Source: Fragum whitleyi
Lineage: Eukaryota > Mollusca > Bivalvia > Cardiida > Cardiidae
Length of the DNA stretch: 64,000 nt
Assembly: GCA_948146395.1 (NCBI GenBank)
Contig: OX411549.1
Location: forward strand, 38,549,692 to 38,613,691
Direction: 5' to 3'
Both the position numbers and the translations under genes were made by a program. Positions 32,363-43,340 of the stretch are shown here, piece after piece. Position 1 is the stretch's first letter. The number at the start of each line of letters is the position of its first letter. The notes below the pieces were generated by a model. That model did no database searches. It had not been told where the DNA came from and saw only the letters and a program-made list of their open reading frames with translations.

Positions 32363-32490
32363 CTACAATTAAAAACATGGTAAAATTGACAAGTTAATGG
32401 ATTATTAATGAATTGAATGAGTGGAATGATGTGAGATTTGAATGAAAATGAAGGAAGGTAATACAATATCAATAATTGCGTCTAGGATTA
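32363..32490 (-). repeat. Tc1/mariner-like MITE fragment, copy 15
   Basis: ACAATTAAAAACATGGTAAAATT followed by a diverged reversed right body (GATTTGAATGAAAATGAAGG). Confidence 0.5.
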
Positions 32491-33253
32491 ACTAAATTTG
32501 TGCAATTCGTATGCGACGTTTATTATCTCCCTTTTATAAATCATTCATACAAATTATATAGAAAGATTTCTGTGTTCACGAACCAATTTAACAGTTAGAA
32601 TCAAAAACGTTATTCTAGACAGTGCCAATAAACTGTCATCTGAATCCATTATACAGAACAATTTTCCCAAAATTTGGAAAACATTTCTATACAATGTTTA
32701 TTTATCAATATTTTTTTATTATAATTTTTTTCTATATAAAGAAAAGAATTTATTTCGGTTGGCTTTCTAATAATTAAATTCAATTGACCTCTTATAACAT
32801 AATGGGGAAGGAGCGAATGATGCTTCAATGCATGCCCTTTTCATTTCTTCAAAAAATCGCTGTTTCTAATTTTTCATCACCCGTCGGTGGTGTTTTCCTA
32901 GTAACAAATTTCCATCAACTTCTAAATCAGTTTGTCGACAATCGCTCCTTTTCTGATGTTTCCAAAATACCAAATTATTTAAAGGGCGGATTTAAATCAA
33001 ATTTGTTTCATTTAATACAGAATAGATGAGAAGGAGTGATTTGTTAAGGAAACTTTTTGTATCTTTGATGTTTTACAATTCACCGTAATAATGTATGTAA
33101 ATGTGTGTGTCGCGATCGGTTATCACCAGTGGTCAACCCTTGTTGAAATGCAATTTAATTTCAATTTGTAGCCTGATCTGAAAAGGAAGAGATTGTGAAA
33201 ATCAAATACCCATTTGTTTAAACAGTAGAGTATTTGATGGTAAAAGGCCATTT
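32491..33253. other. Intergenic, no gene seen
   Basis: An 81-codon frame at 32784-33029 starts near ATAATGGGGAAGG but lacks motifs or splice support. Nothing else was recognised. Confidence 0.4.
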
Positions 33254-33255
33254 CT

Positions 33256-33285
33256 TTTGTTGTTGTTGTTGTTGTTGTTGTTGTT
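33256..33285. repeat. (TTG)n microsatellite
   Basis: About ten TTG units. Confidence 0.9.
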
Positions 33286-33535
33286 CTCGGGACAATTCAT
33301 AAAAGACAAAGGTTGAAGGAGGGAACAAAAATAAAAATAAACTGTCCTAAAGCCTCTATTCGGAATAAAATAAAAAATAAAACTGAAAAAAGCACAGCTT
33401 TATTTTGTCATTTTTTTAGTTAATTCGACCAGAGTACGATTAAACCCTATTTCATCCAAGATGGACTCCACCAACAGAACTGTCTTGTGGTAACTATTTA
33501 TGAGTCAAAAAACTTCAATCAAAATCAAGTGCAGG

Positions 33536-33600
33536 CTTAAATATTTTCTAAAGAACCAAATCCCAATTAAGGAATATTGGTTCTTTAGAAAACGTTTAAG
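33536..33600. repeat. Isolated hairpin with 24-bp arms
   Basis: CTTAAATATTTTCTAAAGAACC at the left and GGTTCTTTAGAAAACGTTTAAG at the right match at 22 of 24 positions around a 17-bp loop. No second copy was found. Could be a small hairpin RNA locus or a minimal fold-back element. Confidence 0.6.
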
Positions 33601-34033
33601 TGATAACAACATTTCATATAGATTCCAGACAAAAGCATCCCATCGGAGGAAAGAAAATGAAATGTATGGAAAATCATTTTATTCTTATTCCATCGTTTGT
33701 AATTGTCAACTGTCATGGAAAAAATCGGCGGTTTTGGTGATACATTTGTAGTTTGTCATCATATCACCGATTGTTTAATCGGATCCTAAGCAATCAATGA
33801 CAACAATGTGCTCCGTTCTTCAGGAAAACCTGCATAAATGGCAATGAAATCAACAGACATAAAATCCAACTCTAGAAAAAGTACAATATTTCTTTATTTG
33901 TAGAACAAGAAAAATATGTTGCTTCCTTAAATAAAATACGTGCTTTACGTGCTTTGACCTGTTTGTGTTACCGTTTTCCCACATACCAAATTTTTATACA
34001 TCGAAATAAGGATGGAAAGCACTGTGAAAAGAG

Positions 34034-34061
34034 GAGAAATAACTTGTTTCAAACAATTTCT
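34034..34061. repeat. Short hairpin family AGAAATTGCTT, weak copy 3
   Basis: AGAAATAACTTGTTTCAAACAATTTCT; the stem has mismatches. Confidence 0.4.
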
Positions 34062-34370
34062 CTCTATTTCTCACTGATTTCTCCAATTTTCAATATTTTG
34101 GGGCCTATTTTCAATTTCAACGCACATGATTATCTTTTTAATTGGATTAGTCTAAAATAGTTTGTTTGTACTATCTGGGTTAGAACACTGAAATTACAAA
34201 CTGATGTCATTTGGGCTGGCTTCTCTGAAGAATAGATCATATATATCAATATTGACAATGATATTTTCAAAAAAACGATTTCGATATCACTCACAAACGA
34301 CCGATGGTATTTTCAACATACGGGTCAAAAATTTTATCAATTATTTTCTATATTGAAGATCATTCTATTT

Positions 34371-34715
34371 ACAGTAAAACTTGTGTAAAGCAACCACTGA
34401 GGAGACCACCAAAAAGCGGTCGTTTATGGGAATGGTCACTTAATACAAAATATCATTATAATGTGAATTTTATTTTGATGGCATTTATAGATTGTCGGTC
34501 AAGTCATACTGAATCCTATGATGTTCTAACCCATTAGAATCGTCTTATTTAGACGATTCTAATCGACTCCAACAGCATAAGATTCAATAATAACCAAATT
34601 TAATGAATATTTCGTTAAGAATGTCCTCTTTTTCAGAGATTCTTGCTTACGTCGAAGGGAATTTTTACGGTGGTCGCTTAATAAAATTGGTCGCTTAATA
34701 GACGTGGCCGCTCTG
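34371..34715. repeat. Fold-back element with GGTCGCTTAATA arms
   Basis: The left end contains GCGGTCGTTTATGGGAATGG and GGTCACTTAATA. The right end holds GGTGGTCGCTTAATAAAATTGG, CGCTTAATAGACGTGGCCGC. Mid-element is a perfect hairpin TTAGAATCGTCTTA-TT-TAGACGATTCTAA (34534-34562), related to the one at 24369. Confidence 0.55.
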
Positions 34716-35092
34716 ATTATTTTTATTCATCAATAATATGTTTGTGTTTGGGACTAAACAATTCTTCGTGACTGGTGCCCAAGGCGTTCGCGAGCGCATT
34801 CCTTGTTATCTTGACAGCATGCGACTCTTGATTATCATGCGAAGAAGGTACGTCCCGAAAATTAAGAAAGAAACAACAATCATTTTTAACCAAAACTTTT
34901 CGAAAAAGAGGATTCGTATCAAAATATGACGGGTAAGTAGTACTACTTGGGCTACTGTTAAGGCTTATTACAACCTGGCAGTAGGTATAATTGTGTTTTA
35001 TTTCACACTAGATCTATCTTATTCTAGTTCGATTTCGACAAAGGCTTTAGCTCGTATAGTCGATCTTTAACACTCAATCCTGATGTATTCAC

Positions 35093-35320
35093 GTCCCAGA
35101 GAGAGAGAGAGGCAGTGGTTTCAACCCATTGCCACCCGATTCCGAGTCTTCAGCTGACTTCACCGTTGGGCTGGCTATTAAGTGTTTTGAAAATAAACGC
35201 TCCCTTACGGAGGTTTGGCTCAAACCACAAACTTTCAGGTCACGAGACATGATTGACTTCACATATAAATTGTAGGCATCGTCGGTACTCATGTAGTAAT
35301 AATCGGTGGACGTGGCCAAG
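35093..35320. repeat. Unclassified dispersed repeat, copy 2
   Basis: (GA)n then GGCAGTGGTTTCAACCCATT and the words listed for copy 1 at 29898. The minus-strand 76-codon frame over this region is repeat-derived. Confidence 0.6.
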
Positions 35321-35689
35321 TTTAATCACTTATCTGAAAGTAGATCAAAGTAATTTTTGAATGCAAGTTTGAAGAAAAAAAAGAAAAAAAAAACTTTTAA
35401 AGATTTTACCATCATTACTTTTCAATAGCCTTCATTGCAGTGTTCACTTTTCCGATGATAGCGAAATCGCGTTTCTGTGCTAGGGTGTAATTGCAATAAC
35501 GCATATAGTACACGTGTGCATAGTAAACATGTTATTCAGCTTCGATAAAACGTCTAAGATGCATGTCCATTGTAAAATTGAAACAACATATCTTAAAATA
35601 TCATGTTGTTATATTTTGATCACCTGCCCCGCGTAAATATTCTCTAATGGTACCTTTCTGTGTGCGTATTTATTGATAACAAAATCTTG

Positions 35690-35798
35690 CCTTGCGTTCA
35701 GGACAATAAAACATTGCAAACTGTTTGCTTAAGTGCACGTGCAAAGCGGGGTATAATTTGCAAACAGATTTCACCGTTTTGTTATCCGAAACGTAAGG
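35690..35798. repeat. CACGTG-type fold-back family, copy 5
   Basis: CCTTGCGTTCAGGACAATAAAA mirrored by CCGTTTTGTTATCCGAAACG.AAGG. The centre TGCACGTGCAAAGCGGGGTATAATTTGC and flanking GCAAACTGTTTGC are well preserved. Confidence 0.75.
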
Positions 35799-36385
35799 TA
35801 GGTTGCACCAGTCCGTGCAATAACGTTTAGCTTTATTTCATTTCATTGCTTTCCCTGGCGAAATTGGAGGGCATCTACAGGTACCCTGAGGTTAGTGATC
35901 GGCCTGACTACCGGTGACTCATGGCTTTTTGATAGTCGACAATGGGACCAGTCTACCCTGAAGTCACATGGTCACTTTTGAGGCGGGGAAAACGTTATTC
36001 AAGTTACATATAATCTTGACACTGCATTGCTTGATATTTTTATTTAATCTTATTTATCTATATTTATTTACTTTACTTTGTTTATTTTTTATTGTGTCTT
36101 CCCTTATATAAGATCTGGTCTTATTTCTGTGACATGATATTCATTTGTGGAAAGTCCCTATATATCCAATGGATCTTTCACATGGCAGCAACCGTGAAAC
36201 ATTTATATGAACGCTCCGACCTTAAAAGGTAATCATAAACGCTTCGAAGCGCCGCATGTAATTTTGGAATCGGTGATGATTGCACTATTTTTCTTAGAAC
36301 CTTTTACCATCTATAAATGACGTCTTTATACTTTTTGAAGAGATATGAAACGCTAGTTTTTCTCGCATACATGAGTCGACAGTAG
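35799..36385. other. Intergenic, no gene seen
   Basis: AT-rich; no supported gene or repeat. Confidence 0.4.
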
Positions 36386-36387
36386 TA

Positions 36388-37744
36388 GGGGAGACCAGGG
36401 CAAAGTGTTACACGGGGTAAAGTGTTACGTTTGAAATATTTTCTTTTTGAATTGTTTTATGGCCCAAGTGTTATTTCTTAGAAAAGGGCTTTTTGATTAT
36501 GCATGTTTTGCTGTATGTTAGAGACATCAAACAGGAATGCCCACTTAAGAAGAATCAGAAAACGATTTTTGTGACACAAAAGTAAATTCTTACCATCCTC
36601 GTAAATAACAGCCTCGCATGATATAAAAGTACAATAAATAGAAAAGATATGTGTTTTTGGGATACTCTGATCCAGGAGCTAACTAATGTGTACAATTTAT
36701 TGTATCATTAACCTTTCTTTTCTTTGCACGAGTGTATTTTCCGAAAAGTTGCGATTTGGGCAAAGTGTTACACAGGATATGGGGCAAAGTGTTACAGTGT
36801 AACTTTTTGCCCAAATTTTGATTAACACCATTACATGTATTCAATTTCCAGATAACAATATTTAGACTGAAACGCAAATTACAAAGAAGCTTCAGATGAT
36901 GTTTTACGTTTCTGTGAATTATTTAACATGTAATCATATGCAATAGTAATCGGTGTACGAAAAAAGATAAATTTTCTGTTGCTAGAGTAACTACCTTTTC
37001 TCAAAATGCTTTGTGCGCTATATTCGGGCATGTTGAAATGGTGATTTGGCGGTCCAATTTGCTAATTACTAAATGTTTGTGGTAAATTACAGATTTGTTT
37101 TATATAATTTCATTAATGTAGAGTTTGAGAGACTTAATAGGAGTAATTAATGCAATTAAGCCATTATCAAGTTCTGTCGTTGAAGACTTGTTCGAAGCTA
37201 CAGTAGATCCCAGTAGTCACAAATACCCTTAGATTTTATTTAAATGGCCATGAAATACGAGCTAAATGGTTTTTGTTCTTGATAAAACAAGAAAGAGAAA
37301 TATTTTAGGATATGGTCTGACTATCTTATCATTAAGGAAACATCTTGAACCATGTGGTTAGATGTAAGAACGGTACTTTTTGTCATGGGTGACTAAGTCA
37401 GTGTGTGCGAAACTTTCAGTCTGAATTAGAATAATATTTGGCCTAAAAGCCTTTCGTGTTTTTCCCGGTATTGAAAAAGCAAAAAGAAGTTTTCGTGAAG
37501 ACTGCCATACCATGTAACACTTTGCCCCGGTAGGTGTGACACTTTGCCCTCAAAAGCCTGGGGCAATGTGTTACATTTACCGCTTTTTTTGCCTGCGTAT
37601 AAAATTAATATAGTATGATGAAATTGTTTAATCATTAAATTATTTTTAGATCGAAATTCGATAAATTTTCGATACATACATTAAAAAAATTCAAAAGAGC
37701 TATGGTGTTGGAAAATTTGTGAATGTTTGAAAAATGGTCTCCCC
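36388..37744. mobile_element. TA-flanked element with GGGCAAAGTGTTACA motifs
   Basis: GGGGAGACC at 36388 and GGTCTCCCC ending at 37744 are inverted ends, each bordered by TA. Inside are seven or eight copies of GGGCAAAGTGTTAC, in direct orientation at the left (36398, 36412, 36757, 36781) and inverted at the right (37506-37575). One local hairpin is GGGCAAAGTGTTACAGTGTAACTTTTTGCCC (36782-36812). No transposase is visible. Probably a non-autonomous DNA transposon whose ends carry the motif clusters. Confidence 0.65.
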
Positions 37745-37746
37745 TA

Positions 37747-38231
37747 CCAGTCTATTTACGGCCGCACTGCAATAGGCCTACCTAGGAGAAATCATCAAAG
37801 CACTGTAAAAGATTTTTGTAAAAACAAATCTAGATTTCTTTGGGTCATTTTTATGAAAAAAAGGTCCTTGAATGTTCAATAGAAGAATTAGGCCTAAAAT
37901 GTTCAAATTCAGCGAGGACTCTTTTCAGAAAAGATTTTTATTGTGGGGGCCGCAAAATTCAAATAGGGCCGTATAGGGGCCGTAAAATACACTTGTCCCA
38001 TTTTGTCCAAGTCTCTGGACGCTTGTAAAAATGTTGTACTTTCTCTTTCGGTTTGTTTGGTATTTTATACTTGTTTATGTCTACGGGCTATTTAAACTGA
38101 TTATACAACTATGTCAAACACATTATAAGGTGTCAGGTATGTTTTCAAATGGGGTTTTCCGAATTTGAATGAACATTTTTTATTTACTCTGATCATTGTT
38201 TTGCAACGCATGTTCATGAATTTGAAGTAGT
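37747..38231. other. Intergenic, no gene seen
   Basis: A 62-codon frame at 37840-38028 has no recognisable feature. Confidence 0.4.
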
Positions 38232-38239
38232 GGACAGTT
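38232..38239 (+). repeat. Left 8-bp target site duplication, GGACAGTT
   Basis: Identical to 50433-50440, immediately outside the inverted ends of the large hAT-like element. Confidence 0.75.
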
Positions 38240-38250
38240 CAGACATGGGG

Positions 38251-38365
38251 TAATCGTAATCGGTAATCATGATTACATGTAATCGATTACAATTTTCAGG
38301 TAATCATATTGTAATCGGTAATCGGAGCATTTCTGATTACAGGTAATCGTAATTTAATCAATTAC
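38251..38365. repeat. Left subterminal GTAATC cluster
   Basis: About ten GTAATC or GATTAC words, including the palindromes CATGATTACATG and TGTAATCGATTACA. Subterminal repeats of this kind usually bind hAT transposases; that role is inferred here. Confidence 0.65.
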
Positions 38366-40723
38366 ATGGCAAAAAGGCCTGTTAGATACGATAACGTATC
38401 CCTCCTTTTATAATCTGATGTGGGAGGTGCCTCGACCGGCAGCATATCAGAAAGAGGGGTACATTATTGCAGCTAAAGGCCTGTAATCACAGGGCTTGAA
38501 AATTCTTGAAATTTCTACTCCTCCTGCTATAGGGGACTTCGGCACAGGTAGTGATGACGTCATCAAAATACAGTTGTTCAGGCAGTAGCGGATAGCTAAC
38601 GAAATTATCGAAGCATATGTTTTCATTACAAAACAAAATCTATGTTGTGTGGTACCAATCGGTAGGAAAATGTGTATTCTTTCGAATGAAACCAATTTCG
38701 GGAAAGAAATGTTGTTTATACGTCAGATAAACGCTTTCTGCACTCAGCACTAATTAGGTCAATAGCGGATAGGTTCAGGTAATAACGGATAGGTAGTTGA
38801 GGGAAAGTCTCAAAAGTGACAATGACACTATTTCACTGTTTTTGGGTGCAGAAAGAGCTGTGTTTATGCGAGTTTGATCCACAAAAGCTCGCAGATCGGA
38901 CTCGGACAGAACTTGGGCAAATTTGAATTATTAAAAAGTTGGGCAGATTAACAGATTTTGAAAACCTTTTCATGAGGCAAAAAAATATTGATAGGTTTGA
39001 ACCTACAACATCTTAGCCGCAGTTTTTATTTAGCTGTAGTTACGAAATTTAGAAATAGAACGTATTGCTTAACGATCCTATTTTTATTGCATATCTCACA
39101 CGAAAATGGATAACCAGAAATTCCGAAAACAAATGTATATGTTCACCAGCCTATAACTTCTTAGTTTCCCTAAAAGATTCGGCTTTGGTCATACTGGGTA
39201 GCTCGTGTTCAAGTTTTCTATAAAGCATATACTTTCAGTATTATGCCTGGCTTGGTGATTAGTACTGTGGGCAACAAGTTATTCTAGACTTGGCAAAAAT
39301 TGTAGGGTGTATTGCCATAGTTATGTGGGACTGGTCACTGACATAGGAATGTTGTTCGACCAAACATTTCAGTGCACCATCCAAGAACAGTTGAAGTGAA
39401 GGACTTAGAATTGTGATTGAACTGAAAGATAGATACAAAGAATCCCCAAAGAACTGTCCCCGGAAATAAAACCCATGACCATTATGTGCCACCGCCGTTA
39501 TTGTTGATTGAAGATGGTTTCAAAGGATTTTTGTCACAGATCGTCCATATCACCATTTTCTGATATTGATTAATGACTCAATGATTTAATGACCAAATAA
39601 GCCTCGAAACTACAGCTTAGTAAATAAGCTGGAAATTAGCATATTTTGTCACCCATATAAGACTGCTTCCTTTTCAAGTTCGTTTTCATACAATCAAACT
39701 GGCAAAATCTGTCTAACCAGTCATTTAAGGTGGAAGAGGACAGTAGCGTTTTTTTCAGATAAGTGAATAAATCTTGGTATATATAGAAACTCCTAGTTAG
39801 TGTGATCTCAACGGCGTATATTTTTTCATTTTTGAATAGGAAATTACGGTTTTGGAGGGTTTTCTACAAACTAACATTCCCCCATTTAAATGAGCATTGC
39901 GACTTAAGACATTTTTGTAATCAATATTCACATTTTTCACTGTTCCAAAAATCTCACTTTTAACAAAATTTAGTAAAATCAGCCTGGTGAAATTAGTTCT
40001 ATTTTTTTATATTATTTTCTATAATTATATTTAGATAAACAAGAAAAAATCTTAAAAACTTTCATCGTGCTGATCTTTTATAATCCGGATTTCAAGTTTG
40101 TCATTTTGACGTTAATATTGTGACGTTGGCGTTTAAATTACACCGAATATTTTCCTATGTGTATTTGAATTCCTTTCGCGATCTAAAGGAATAAAAAGAT
40201 AAAAATTCAGAGATGTGTTCAAAGGTCTTTGAGGAAAGGACCATCCAAATTATATTCAAATACACCGAGAACTTCGCGTTACAAATGAATTGACTTTAAA
40301 CAAGTGTTGCTGATCAGTGACTTCAATAAGTTTTACGTCGACGTCACTTTAAATAAAAATTGACCTTTGTAAGTTTATTTTACAAGCTCGAAGTTATGAC
40401 GTTACAATTAGCACGTTTGAAAACTATTTTAGGGTGCAGTGATAACATTTCAAATAAAATGTGAAAACGTAAATGCATGCTTACGAAAAACGAAGAGTCT
40501 TATTTGCATTTAATTTTTTTATATACAGAAATCAATCAAATACTTTTTGTGAAGTCTGTCGAAAGAATTCAGTGAATTTCTCGACGAACCTTGTTTGTCT
40601 TTTCCAAGCTTTAGTCGTTAGGGTAATCAACGTGGATACCCAATTGTAGAAATTCCACACGGTAAAACGTCACAAAAAGATGTGAGCATATGCAAAGGGA
40701 GCCCGACAAAAAATATCAAATTT

Positions 40724-40724
<1 letters not shown>
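38366..40724. other. Interior of the hAT-like element, no gene seen
   Basis: AT-rich, with several short frames (minus 38447-38695 and 39259-39492) lacking motifs. Two weak CTGTAGTTACGA words near 39035 and 39606 resemble the hairpin family. Confidence 0.4.

Positions 40725-40755
<31 letters not shown>
40725..40755. repeat. A31 homopolymer
   Basis: 31 consecutive A bases next to the tail end of the following reversed element. Confidence 0.9.
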
Positions 40756-40757
<2 letters not shown>

Positions 40758-40758
40758 A

Positions 40759-41971
40759 AAACTAGAAAGCCATGAATGGCTTGAGTCGCTCCACAGGCTT
40801 GATATTCTTGTAAATTAAAGCAAATCAAAGTTTTGACTAGATCTTTAAACATTTTGAGTTCTACTGATGTTGAAAATGATTTTCAAAGTTTCAACTATTT
40901 AACATATATAGAGAAATGACCTCCGCCCATAAAAGACATATTTTTCATCCAATCAAAATAATTTTTGGCTGCATATTAATGGGTCACCAAAAGATCATAA
41001 CAAAATGTTTCATTGATATCCATCAGTTTCAATCTGATAAAATCATTTTTAAAGTTTCCACTGTATCACTTTTTGAAAAATGACCTCCGCCCATAAAATA
41101 CATATTTTTCGTCCAATCACGATAATTTTTGGTAGACTGATAAAGGGTCACTCAAGGATCATTTCAGTGAAATTTGGTTGATATCTGTCATTTAGATTCT
41201 GAGAAAATGATTTTCAAAGTTTCCACTATATGACATATAGAGAAATGACCTCCACACATAAAATACATATTTTTCGTCCAATCACAATAATTTTTGGTAG
41301 ACTGATAAAGGGTCACTCAAGGATCATTTCAGTGAAATTTGGTTGATATCTGTCATTTAGATTCTGAGAAAATGATTTTCAAAGTTTCCACTATATGACA
41401 TATAGAGAAATGACCTCCGCACATAAAATACATATTTTTCATCCAATCACAATAATTTTTGCTAGGCTGATAAAGGGTCACTCAAGGATCATTCCAGTGA
41501 AATTTGGTTGATATCTATCAGAAATATTCTGAGAAAATGATTTTCAAAGTTTCCACTATATAACATATAGAGAAATGACCTCCGCCCATAAAATGCACAT
41601 TTTTCATCCGATCACAATAATTTTTTGAAGACTGATAAAGGGTCACCCAAGGATTATTCATGTAAAATTTCATTGTTATCCATTAATTAGAATCTGAGAA
41701 AACTCACTTTTTACCATATTTGGAAATTAGCCACGCCCATTAAATCCATGTTTTTCATTGGATCAAAATTTCTTGAACAACTTTGAAAGAGGGTCACCCA
41801 AGGATCATTTCTGTGAAGTTTGGTTGAAATCCATCCAGTAGTTTCTGAGGAGAAGATTTTTAAAGAAAAAGTTTACGACCGGACGCACGGATGCACTGAC
41901 GCACGGACGGACGCACGACGGACACAACGCCATGACAATAGCCCCAGTGGCTTTCAGCCAGTGGAGCTAAA
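40759..41971 (-). mobile_element. Hairpin-bounded element with 165-bp tandem repeats
   Basis: On the minus strand it opens with TTTTTAGCTCCACTGGCTGA, forming a stem with AGCCACTGGGGCT, then a GTCCGTCCGTGCGTC-rich stretch. Tandem body units follow and the tail is GGAGCGACTCAAGCCATTCA-TGGCTTTCTAG. The word GATTTTCAAAGTTT (or its variant) starts at 40879, 41044, 41209, 41374 and 41539, exactly 165 bp apart, with a diverged sixth near 41704. Units 3 to 5 are very similar. Non-coding; mobilised in trans if at all. Confidence 0.8.
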
Positions 41972-42442
41972 AAAACAACATCTGGCCAATTTTTTTTGTT
42001 TTTTTTGTTTTAAACGAACATTGAAAGTTTATTCTTATTAACAGCACTGTAATAGATTTATGAAGTATCGCCGGAAATTATGTAATTAATGGACAACTAG
42101 GACCCTGTAACTCCATCTAGTTAAATTTGAAGTAGTAGGGTTTTGGTTGTAAACAAAAAATGTCCAGTTATGAATATAGTTTAAATATGCTTGACTAGCA
42201 CTATGAATATCCATCTATCTCTTTCTTGAATTGAGTGGTGAAAATGCAGGAGTTATACATTGATGTCCGAGACTATAATGAAACTTGTCATACTGTAATT
42301 AATCGAGAATATTCAGGTTTTAATTGTGTTAAGATAAAGATCATCCAGAACATTCATTTTTAGTCTGCATTGGTCATCAACAGCTACAATACTAAAAGAG
42401 GCAAAGTCGATTATGAGTTCCATTGTCATGAAAAATGATTGA

Positions 42443-43312
42443 ATCCACATCCACTCTGCTGAAATATTTCCCCCCACATATGAAGTATTGCGCAAAGACA
42501 GAGCAGATGGCTATGGAGGAGTTCTTATTGCAGTCAAGAATTGCTTTACAGTAGAACAAATTAACATCCAGACAAATGTAGAGGCTATCTTTGCAAAATT
42601 AACTCTTGAAGGAAAACAATCCTTAATAATAGGGAGTCTATACAGACCACCAAATAATAACATAAACTATATCGAAGACATATGCCATCTAATCCGGGAT
42701 ATAAATAGACTATACCTAAAAGATGTTATATGGTTAGGAGGGGACCTAAACCTCCCAGATATCAAATGGAATAGCAACACCATCGAAAGCTGCAAATATC
42801 TTCAGGCTATTAATTCTGTTTTTCTACAAACTTTAGACGAATGCAATCTCATTCAGACTGTGGATTTCCCCACTAGACAAGAAAATACATTGGATATCTT
42901 CCTAACAAACAGACCCTCACTTGTAAACAAGTGTACATCCATTCCTGGGTTAGGAGATCATGACATAGTATACATAGACACACATGCAACACCAACAAGA
43001 TGCAAACCAACCTGTCGAAAAATCTACTTGTGGAAAAGAGCAGACATGCTAGGGTTGAAGTCCAGTGCTTTTGAATTCCAGAAAGCTTTCTTGAAAAAAT
43101 ATACAACAACAACAAAACCTCCAGTAGAGAAGATGTGGCAAGAAATAAAAACTACCCTATTGAAAATACTCAACACAAATGTCCCAACCAAAACAGCCTC
43201 TACTAGGTTCAACCAACCATGGATAGACAGAAACATAAAAAGACTTACCCGTCGAAAGAAAAAAAAGCTTTATAAAAGCCAGAAAAACCAAGAATATTGC
43301 AGACATAAATAA
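42443..43312 (+). pseudogene. LINE APE-type endonuclease domain, 5'-truncated
   Basis: Open from just after a TGA at 42440. GYGGVLIAV, SLYRPPNNN, the WLGGDLNLPDIKW box and GLGDHDIV are the core of an apurinic-type endonuclease of non-LTR retrotransposons, which nicks target DNA. The N-terminal part with the first catalytic Asn and Glu is missing or decayed, and weak similarity may extend upstream through the stop. The frame shifts near 43265-43285, by +1 or -2 next to an eight-A run. It then continues in the frame of the RT ORF. Confidence 0.85.
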
Positions 43313-43340
43313 ATACAAGAAGTTAAAGAAAGATTCCCAG

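Noticed and set aside
36683..37677. Minus-strand frames containing repeated CNTLP-like words
   Set aside because: Translation of GGGCAAAGTGTTAC repeat copies, not a protein family.
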